Shown here: positions 58,176-64,000 of the stretch, piece by piece | How positions within the stretch are numbered: the first letter of the stretch is position 1 | Layout: every line of letters begins with the position of its first letter | DNA from: Leclercia sp. AS011 | Lineage (GTDB): Bacteria > Pseudomonadota > Gammaproteobacteria > Enterobacterales > Enterobacteriaceae | DNA: 64,000 nucleotides | Direction: 5' to 3' | NCBI RefSeq assembly: GCF_037152535.1 | Contig: NZ_JBBCMA010000001.1 | Coordinates: 2,108,001 to 2,172,000, forward strand | Position numbers and translations under genes: made by a program | The notes under the pieces: generated by a model | What the model was told of the DNA's origin: nothing | Database searches by the model: none | What the model saw: only the letters and a program-made list of their open reading frames with translations

Positions 58176-59459
58176 TTGAACATTTCCAGGATTTCTCGTC
58201 TGGCACTGGCCCTCGCATTTGGCGTGACGTTGTCTGCGTGCAGCTCTACTCCGCCGGATCAACTGCCTTCTGAACAGGCCGCGCCAGGCACGGCTTCTCG
58301 ACCGATCCTTTCCGCTGATGAAGCGAAAAACTTCCAGCAGGCTCGCTACTTCACGGCCATGGATCCTAACGCGGCACCGTGGAGTCCTTACGCCATTCGT
58401 TTGCCAGAGCAGCCAAACTTTGTGGTTGGCCCGGCGGGAACCCAGGGCGTTACGCATACCACCATTCAGGCAGCCGTCGATGCCGCCATTGCTAAGCACA
58501 GCAGCTCCCGTCAGTACATCGCCATTTTACCCGGCGAGTACGAAGGTACCGTGTATGTGCCTGCCGCACCGGGTAGCGTGACCCTGTACGGTACGGGCGA
58601 CAAACCGATTGATGTAAAAATTGGTCTGGCGATCGACTCTGAGATGGATACCACCACCTGGCGTCGTCTGGTCAATCCGGCCGGGAAATACATGCCTGGC
58701 AAACCGGCCTGGTACATGTTTGACCGCTGCCAGAGCAAGCACAGCGCCACCGTTGGCGTGATGTGTTCGGCGGTCTTCTGGTCGCAGAACAACGGCCTGC
58801 AGCTGCAGAACCTGACGATTGAAAACAATCTCGGTGACAGCGTGGATGCCGGTAACCACCAGGCGGTAGCCCTGCGCAGCGATGGCGATCAGGTGCAGAT
58901 CGACAAGGTGAATATTCTGGGCCGTCAGAACACCTTCTTCGTCACCAACAGCGGCGTCGAGAACACCCTGAAAAACAACCGCATCACCCGTACGCTGGTA
59001 ACCAATAGCTACATTGAAGGCGATGTGGATATTGTCTCCGGTCGCGGTGCGGTGGTGTTTGATAACACCGATTTCCGCGTGATGAATACCCGTACCCAAC
59101 AGGAAGGCTATGTCTTTGCACCGGCCACCCTGTCGAACATGTTCTACGGCTTCCTGGCAGTAAACAGCCGCTTCACCGCAATGGGTGACGGCGTGGCACA
59201 GCTGGGTCGCTCGCTGGATGTGGATTCTGCCTCTAACGGTCAGGTGGTGATCCGCGATAGCGTGATCAACGAAGGCTTTAACATGGCGAAACCCTGGGGC
59301 AACGCGGCTATCTCTCAGCGTCCGTATGCGGGTAATACCGGTGCGGTGGATGACAAAGGCAACGTGCAGCGCAACCTGAACGACGCTAACTTCAACCGCA
59401 TGTGGGAATACAACAACCGCGGTGTCGGCAGCAAAGTGATCGCAGAGCCGAAGCAGTAA
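58176..59459 (+). CDS. ybhC: YbhC, outer membrane lipoprotein of the pectinesterase family
   Basis: A 427-residue lipoprotein. A short signal peptide ends in the lipobox FGVTLSAC. The body is a right-handed beta-helix of pectin methylesterase type (GTQGVTHTTIQAAVDAA, DVDIVSGRGAVVFDN, LGRSLDVD). The E. coli protein is an acyl-CoA thioesterase-like member and lacks proven pectinesterase activity. I use the TTG at 58176, with AGGAG seven bases upstream, because it aligns with the E. coli start; an ATG seven codons earlier overlaps the ribosome site. Confidence 0.94.
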   Translation: MNISRISRLALALAFGVTLSACSSTPPDQLPSEQAAPGTASRPILSADEAKNFQQARYFTAMDPNAAPWSPYAIRLPEQPNFVVGPAGTQGVTHTTIQAAVDAAIAKHSSSRQYIAILPGEYEGTVYVPAAPGSVTLYGTGDKPIDVKIGLAIDSEMDTTTWRRLVNPAGKYMPGKPAWYMFDRCQSKHSATVGVMCSAVFWSQNNGLQLQNLTIENNLGDSVDAGNHQAVALRSDGDQVQIDKVNILGRQNTFFVTNSGVENTLKNNRITRTLVTNSYIEGDVDIVSGRGAVVFDNTDFRVMNTRTQQEGYVFAPATLSNMFYGFLAVNSRFTAMGDGVAQLGRSLDVDSASNGQVVIRDSVINEGFNMAKPWGNAAISQRPYAGNTGAVDDKGNVQRNLNDANFNRMWEYNNRGVGSKVIAEPKQ

Positions 59460-59468
59460 CAGGATTAG

Positions 59469-59493
59469 CAAAAAGGGGGAGTTACTCCCCCTT
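59469..59493 (-). terminator. Terminator of the small toxin gene
   Basis: AAGGGGGA-gttac-TCCCCCTT hairpin. A T run (TTTTTGC) follows it only on the minus strand, so it mainly ends the transcript of the gene at 59513-59602. It may also end ybhC. Confidence 0.75.
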
Positions 59494-59512
59494 AATGCTG
59501 CGGCTGGGCACG

Positions 59513-59602
59513 TCAGGCACCGGTTTTAAGATACGCATCCAGCAGTTGCAATACTGCAACCATGAGTTGCAGGAACAGAATTACCCATCCCATACTGCTC
59601 AT
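59513..59602 (-). CDS. Small hydrophobic peptide, putative SOS-induced type I toxin (DinQ/ZorO-like)
   Basis: A 29-residue peptide starting MSSMGWVILFLQLM and ending in DAYLKTGA. It has one membrane helix and a charged C-terminus. The pattern LQLMVAVLQLLDAYLK resembles ZorO (LELLVALLRLIDLLK) and DinQ. AAAGGAG lies five to eight bases before the ATG. A long leader (about 170 nt) precedes it, a LexA box overlaps its promoter (59793-59812), and it has its own terminator. A divergent small RNA gene begins with sequence complementary to the leader. These toxins insert into the inner membrane and lower membrane potential. Confidence 0.7.
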   Translation of the reverse strand: MSSMGWVILFLQLMVAVLQLLDAYLKTGA

Positions 59603-59792
59603 ACGCCACTCCTTTGGTCAGGAGCACTTCCACTGACTTACCCTTCCGCTGCCTGTCGCCAGTGGGTGTTGGTGTTACCGATGTGCTCCACAGTTAAGGC
59701 ACTGACGGCACCACCCGCCAGCCAGGACTTTAAAGAAACCTGATTTGCGGAGCTGCTCACATCGAACCAACGACAACACTATAACGTCTGAA

Positions 59793-59812
59793 TACTGTGT
59801 ATAAAAACAGTT
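59793..59812. promoter_or_regulatory. LexA box at the toxin promoter
   Basis: TACTGTGTATAAAAACAGTT has CTG-N10-CAG and agrees with the LexA consensus at 16 of 20 positions. A minus-strand -10 (TATAGT, complement of 59778-59783) lies 9 bp downstream, so the box overlaps the -35 region of the toxin promoter. Confidence 0.75.
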
Positions 59813-59952
59813 TGGCTTATATTCGGAATTCGTTTACTTTTGTAAAAATAACGTTATTTTTCAAAATGATAACATGAAAGACACCGAATCGCGCTACATC
59901 GTGGCTACGGGTAGATTTTACATAGCATCAGGTTGGGGATTAAGATATTGAG

Positions 59953-60022
59953 GTTGGTGTTTCCGATGTGCTCACCCGGCTACCACCGGGTATAAAAAAC
60001 CTCGCAATTGCGAGGTTTTTTT
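59953..60022 (+). ncRNA. Putative antitoxin small RNA (about 70 nt)
   Basis: A promoter is visible: TTTACA at 59917, 18 bp, TAAGAT at 59941. The transcript would begin near 59953 with GTTGGTGTTTCCGATGTGCTC, which repeats 59668-59688 with one mismatch; because the toxin mRNA is read on the other strand, the sRNA 5' end is complementary to the toxin leader. A hairpin ACCCGG-ctacca-CCGGGT and a terminator AACCTCGC-aatt-GCGAGGTT with T7 follow. The terminator is bidirectional and also serves pgl. This layout equals orzO/zorO and agrB/dinQ. Confidence 0.65.
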
Positions 60023-60034
60023 ATTTCGTCCGCC

Positions 60035-61030
60035 TTAGTAAGCGTTAACCACCACCCACATTGGCCCCTGGCCAACGGCGTAACGTCCCTTCTCTTCAAG
60101 CAGCCCCTGCTCGCCCTGAATCTCATACAGCGCGATATGGTGCGATTTTTGCCCCGCAGCAATCAGGAATTTACCGCTGTGATCGACGTTAAAGCCGCGC
60201 GGCTGGGTCTCGGTCGGCTGGAAGCCTTCGATGGCCAGCACGCTACCATCTTCAGAGACGCTGAAAATGGTGATCAGGCTTGAAGTACGGTCGCAGGTAT
60301 AGAGGTGGCGTCCGTCAGGCGTGATGTGGATATCCGCCCCCCAGCGCGTATCGGTGAAGTCAGCCGGCATCATGTCCAGAGTCTGTACACACTCGATGTT
60401 GCCGTGCGGATCGCGCAGCGCCCAGACATCCACCGAGCAGTTCAGCTCATTCACCACGTAGGCGTACTGCTGATTCGGATGGAAGACCATATGACGCGGG
60501 CCAGCGCCCTCAACGGTGGTCACTTCGGCCGGCGTTTGCGCAGCCAGCTTACCGTCGTCGCCCAGCGTGAACAGGCAGATACGATCCTGTTTCAGCGCCG
60601 GAACCCACAGGGTGCGGTTATCCGGGGAGATGTTGGCCGAGTGGCAACCTTCCAGCCCTTCAACCACCTCAACGGTCTCGGTCGGAATGCCGTCATCCAG
60701 GCGGGTCACGCTGACGCAACCGGCATTGTAAGAGCCGCTAAAGATAAAGCGCCCCTGCAGATCGGTTGAAATATGGGTTGGGCTGCCCGGCAGAGCGGCT
60801 TCTGCGGTGAACGTCAGGGCACCATCGTCAGGAGAGATACGGTACGCCAGCACACGGAACTCCGGACGCACGCCTACATACAGGAAACGTTTATCCGGGC
60901 TGATCACCATCGGCTGAACCTGGCCGGGAACATCGACGACCTGAACCAGGGTGAGTGTACCTTCGGGATTCAGACGCCAGACATGGATCTGCTGGCTCTC
61001 AGGACTGGCGGTATAAACGGTTTGTTTCAT
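60035..61030 (-). CDS. pgl: 6-phosphogluconolactonase
   Basis: A 331-residue seven-bladed propeller (YbhE type) of the pentose phosphate pathway, hydrolysing 6-phosphogluconolactone. Start MKQTVYTAS, with GGAG upstream, gives the E. coli length. Conserved [20 protein letters not shown] lies in mid-protein and the end is [13 protein letters not shown]. Confidence 0.96.
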   Translation of the reverse strand: MKQTVYTASPESQQIHVWRLNPEGTLTLVQVVDVPGQVQPMVISPDKRFLYVGVRPEFRVLAYRISPDDGALTFTAEAALPGSPTHISTDLQGRFIFSGSYNAGCVSVTRLDDGIPTETVEVVEGLEGCHSANISPDNRTLWVPALKQDRICLFTLGDDGKLAAQTPAEVTTVEGAGPRHMVFHPNQQYAYVVNELNCSVDVWALRDPHGNIECVQTLDMMPADFTDTRWGADIHITPDGRHLYTCDRTSSLITIFSVSEDGSVLAIEGFQPTETQPRGFNVDHSGKFLIAAGQKSHHIALYEIQGEQGLLEEKGRYAVGQGPMWVVVNAY

Positions 61031-61183
61031 GAATGCTCCTTTCCTCACTGCGCGTAAAAGTAATGTACCAGGATAGTCTTTTTTAACGGTGAATGCTGAA
61101 TTTTAGCCAGGAATTTTGCAGCCTTAGTCGCGGGGTGTACCATCTGCACATCCTGCCATTTCAACATTAACCCGGAAGATCAA

Positions 61184-62002
61184 ATGACCTCGCGTGTGAT
61201 TGCACTGGATTTAGACGGTACGCTATTAACCCCGCAAAAAACCCTGCTCCCCTCTTCTCTCGACGCCCTGAAGCGTGCCCAGGAGGTGGGGTATCAGCTC
61301 CTCATCGTGACGGGTCGACATCATGTTGCGATTCATCCTTTTTATCAGGCACTGGCGTTAGATACACCTGCAATTTGTTGTAATGGTACCTATTTGTATG
61401 ATTATCAAGCAAAAAAGGTTCTGCAGGCCGATCCGTTGCCGGTTCACCAGGCGCTGCAGCTGATCGATCTGCTCGATGAACATGCCATTCACGGCCTGAT
61501 GTATGTCGACGATGCGATGGTGTACGAACGCCCGACCGGGCATGTGATCCGCACCAGCAACTGGGCCCTGTCGCTGCCGGAAGCGCAGCGTCCGGTGTTC
61601 ACCCAGGTACCGTCGCTGGCGCAGGCGGCCCGGGACGTTAATGCCATCTGGAAATTTGCCCTGACCGATGAAGACACCGGCAAGCTGAATACCTTCGCTA
61701 AACACGTCGAGCAGACGCTGGGCCTGGAGTGTGAATGGTCCTGGCACGATCAGGTGGATATTGCCCGCAAAGGCAACAGCAAGGGCAAACGCCTGGCGCA
61801 GTATGTGGAATCCATCGGCGGGTCAATGCAGGATGTCATCGCCTTTGGCGATAACTACAATGACATCAGCATGCTGGAAGCGGCCGGAACCGGGGTGGCG
61901 ATGGGTAATGCCGATGATGCCGTCAAAGCGCGTGCCAATATCGTGATTGGTGACAACACTACCGACAGCATCGCGCAGTTCATCTATACCCACCTGGTGT
62001 GA
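61184..62002 (+). CDS. ybhA: YbhA, HAD-family (Cof-type) sugar/pyridoxal phosphatase
   Basis: 272 residues. Motif I DLDGTL has the Asp pair at 9 and 11, VTGRHH is motif II, and FGDNYNDISMLEAAGTGVAM is motif IV with the C2 cap between. The E. coli enzyme hydrolyses pyridoxal phosphate and fructose bisphosphate. Convergent with modC; the stop codons abut. Confidence 0.95.
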   Translation: MTSRVIALDLDGTLLTPQKTLLPSSLDALKRAQEVGYQLLIVTGRHHVAIHPFYQALALDTPAICCNGTYLYDYQAKKVLQADPLPVHQALQLIDLLDEHAIHGLMYVDDAMVYERPTGHVIRTSNWALSLPEAQRPVFTQVPSLAQAARDVNAIWKFALTDEDTGKLNTFAKHVEQTLGLECEWSWHDQVDIARKGNSKGKRLAQYVESIGGSMQDVIAFGDNYNDISMLEAAGTGVAMGNADDAVKARANIVIGDNTTDSIAQFIYTHLV

Positions 62003-63061
62003 TCAGGTAGTGATCGACACGCTCTTGATCTGAGCGTAGAGCCAGAGGCCAGGTTTGATCCCCAGTTCATCCCTGGCCCACGGGCTGATGCGCGCCCACA
62101 GCGTGCGGCTGCCAATTTCCAGCTGGACCTCAACCTGGCCGTTATCGTCGTAACACTGGGCCACTTTGGCGCGCAGAATGTTACGGATACTGCTCTGTAG
62201 CGGCGGCTGGAGTACCAGCGACACATCTGACGCCTGAATACGGATGCGCAGGTTGGTATGCAGGGGTTTATCCAGCTTGTTGACCCAGACATGCTGATCG
62301 CCAATGGCCAGCGCGGTCATGGCGTAGTGCGGATGGTGCTCCAGCACGCTCACCTTCAGAATGCTGCTCTGCTGCTCCTGCGGCAGCCACGGGTGCATTA
62401 CGCTGCTGCCCCACACCTCTTCCAGATTACCGAACGCTTTCACGCTGCCGTTTTCCAGCACCAGCACCTTATCGGCCAGATGCAGGATCTCATCCAGCGA
62501 GTGGCTGACGTACAGCATCGGAATATTGATTTCGCGCGCCAGGCGCTGCAGATACGGCAGCAGCTCACGCTTGCGGGGAATATCGAGCGAGGCCAGGGGT
62601 TCATCCAGCAGCAGCAGCTCCGGGGCGGTGAGTAACGCCCGGCCTATCGCCACGCGCTGCTTTTCCCCACCCGAGAGGGAGGACGGCAGCCGATCAAGCA
62701 GGTGTTCAATGCCCAGCAGCGCCACCAGCTTATCGAACTGCCCGGCCATGCTTTTCGCCATGCCGTACCGCAGGTTGCCCAGCACCTTATAGTGCGGAAA
62801 CAGCCGCGCATCCTGGAAGACATAGCCGATCCGGCGCTTTTCCGGTGCCAGATAAATGCGTTTTTCGACGTCGTTCAGCACCCGATCGTTAAGCACGATC
62901 CGCCCGGACTGGGGCCGGGTCAGGCCGCTTATCGCGTTGATCAGCGATGTCTTCCCCGCGCCGGAGACGCCAAAAATGGCGGTGATCCCGCTGGCGGGCA
63001 GGGTTTCGTTGAGGGTCAGGCAATGCTCGCCCAGGGTCTGGGTAAAATTGAGTTCCAGCAT
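62003..63061 (-). CDS. modC: Molybdate ABC transporter ATP-binding protein
   Basis: 352 residues. Walker [10 protein letters not shown] near 31, signature [15 protein letters not shown] near 128, Walker [13 protein letters not shown], and a C-terminal Mop/TOBE molybdate-binding domain (about 290-350). Supplies molybdate for the moa pathway. Two bases separate it from the modB stop. Confidence 0.97.
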   Translation of the reverse strand: MLELNFTQTLGEHCLTLNETLPASGITAIFGVSGAGKTSLINAISGLTRPQSGRIVLNDRVLNDVEKRIYLAPEKRRIGYVFQDARLFPHYKVLGNLRYGMAKSMAGQFDKLVALLGIEHLLDRLPSSLSGGEKQRVAIGRALLTAPELLLLDEPLASLDIPRKRELLPYLQRLAREINIPMLYVSHSLDEILHLADKVLVLENGSVKAFGNLEEVWGSSVMHPWLPQEQQSSILKVSVLEHHPHYAMTALAIGDQHVWVNKLDKPLHTNLRIRIQASDVSLVLQPPLQSSIRNILRAKVAQCYDDNGQVEVQLEIGSRTLWARISPWARDELGIKPGLWLYAQIKSVSITT

Positions 63062-63063
63062 GG

Positions 63064-63753
63064 TCAGTTCCCCATCCGTTCACGGCTCAGGCGGGCCAGC
63101 CATTCCGACACCAGCAGCGACACCATCGCCAGCACAATGGAGATAATGCAAAGCCGCGCGGCGGCCCCTTCGCCACCGGGGGTCTGGATCAGGGTATACA
63201 TCGCCGACGGGATAGTCCGCGTTTCGCCGGGGATGTTAGAGACAAAGGTAATGGTTGCGCCAAACTCGCCCAGCGAGCGGGCAAAGGCCAGCACGGTGCC
63301 GACAATAATGCCCGGCAGCGTCAGGGGAAGCGTGATGGTCATGAAGACGCGCCAGCGCCCGGCACCGAGCGTGCGGGCGGCCTGTTCGAGCTTCATGTCG
63401 ACCCCTTCCAGCGCCAGGCGGATCGCCCGCACCATCAGCGGGAAGGACATCACCGCCGCCGCCAGCACCGCCCCGCGCCAGCTGAAGGCAAAGCTGAGGC
63501 CGAACCACTCGTACAGACGTTCACCGATAAACCCGCGACGCCCCATGGCGATGAGCAGCAGATAACCGACCACCACCGGCGGCAGCACCAGCGGCAAATG
63601 CAACACACTGTCGAGGAGCGCTTTGCCGGGAAACTTACAGCGAACCAGTAACCAGGCGAAGAAGATCCCAAAGGGCAAACTACATGCAACCGCGAGGGAA
63701 GAGACTTTCAGGCTCAGCAGCACGGCCTGCCATTCGGGATCGGTCAATATCAT
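63064..63753 (-). CDS. modB: Molybdate ABC transporter permease
   Basis: 229 residues, five or six membrane helices, with the EAA loop [20 protein letters not shown] facing the ATPase. The start overlaps the modA stop by 4 bp (ATGA). Confidence 0.97.
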   Translation of the reverse strand: MILTDPEWQAVLLSLKVSSLAVACSLPFGIFFAWLLVRCKFPGKALLDSVLHLPLVLPPVVVGYLLLIAMGRRGFIGERLYEWFGLSFAFSWRGAVLAAAVMSFPLMVRAIRLALEGVDMKLEQAARTLGAGRWRVFMTITLPLTLPGIIVGTVLAFARSLGEFGATITFVSNIPGETRTIPSAMYTLIQTPGGEGAAARLCIISIVLAMVSLLVSEWLARLSRERMGN

Positions 63754-64000
63754 TCGTGAGTCGTAAATCCGTAACGTTTAAAGATTGCCGACGCCTGCGG
63801 CCCCTTCAGATAATCGTAAAAGGCGCTGACGGTGGCGTTTTTATGTCCATCGACGATGGCAACAGGATATTCCACTTTCTTATGGGAGTCTTCCGGGAAG
63901 GTGCCCACCACTTTCACCCCTTTTCCGGCGACCGCATCGGAACCGTAGACGATCCCCAGCGGCGCTTCGTTGCGCTCAACCAGCGCAAGGGCACCACGCA
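63750..64000 (-). CDS. modA: Molybdate-binding protein (C-terminal part)
   Basis: The last 83 codons only; the start is beyond the window. The tail matches E. coli ModA (FYDYLKGPQASAIFKRYGF) with the preceding LGIVYGSDAVAGKGVKVVG. Periplasmic, delivers molybdate or tungstate to ModBC. In E. coli the operon is repressed by ModE-molybdate. Confidence 0.95.
   Translation of the reverse strand, partial: RGALALVERNEAPLGIVYGSDAVAGKGVKVVGTFPEDSHKKVEYPVAIVDGHKNATVSAFYDYLKGPQASAIFKRYGFTTHE

Overview
The window is chromosomal DNA of a member of the Enterobacteriaceae. Gene order and protein sequences match the ybh-moa-uvrB-bio-hut-mod part of the genome, and the presence of a hut operon fits Enterobacter, Leclercia, Lelliottia or Klebsiella-type genomes better than E. 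coli K-12. The species cannot be fixed from the sequence alone. Two blocks of ordinary, GC-rich core genes (1-28 kb and 58-64 kb) flank a mosaic, generally AT-richer accessory region of about 30 kb (28.1-58.1 kb).

Left core block. The end of ybhG with ybhF, ybhS and ybhR forms a tripartite ABC-2 exporter. It is followed by ybhQ, the ybhP-clsB-ybhN phospholipid operon, and ybhL. Next comes moaABCDE, which makes the molybdenum cofactor and is read leftward behind a Moco riboswitch. ybhK (yvcK family) and uvrB follow; uvrB has a clear LexA box. An orphan UrtE-like ABC ATPase lies beside the biotin operon. bioBFCD and bioA are divergent around a textbook BirA operator. ybhB follows, then histidine utilisation in two leftward units, hutIGC and hutUH, each preceded by a putative HutC operator.

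Accessory region. It opens with a four-gene recombinase module: an active-looking tyrosine recombinase, a degenerate recombinase-like partner, a second active-looking recombinase with a Cys-rich tail, and a small HTH/coiled-coil protein. A small HTH gene and a 743-residue protein with Asp-box (beta-propeller) repeats follow as probable cargo. After an autotransporter remnant comes an envelope and stress cluster: an LpxP-like lipid A acyltransferase, a YmgB/AriR-like connector, a giant cyclic beta-1,2-glucan synthase of about 2860 residues flanked by two tiny zinc-ribbon proteins, two divergent cold-shock proteins, and a DUF883 (ElaB/YqjD-like) protein. Next are a solitary 200-residue integrase and an arsHRBC arsenic resistance locus. 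The region ends with a compact XRE-repressor / wHTH / SF2-helicase module that could be a defence system, and an IS3-type transposase remnant. An imperfect inverted repeat near 28.28 kb and 57.9 kb may mark the ends of the island.

Right core block. ybhC (pectinesterase-like lipoprotein), pgl, ybhA and modCBA (molybdate uptake, the supply side of the moa pathway) follow. Between ybhC and pgl the sequence shows what looks like an undescribed SOS-controlled type I toxin-antitoxin locus. It has a 29-residue hydrophobic peptide with a strong ribosome binding site and its own terminator, a LexA box at its promoter, and a divergent small RNA of about 70 nt whose first 21 nt are complementary to the toxin leader.
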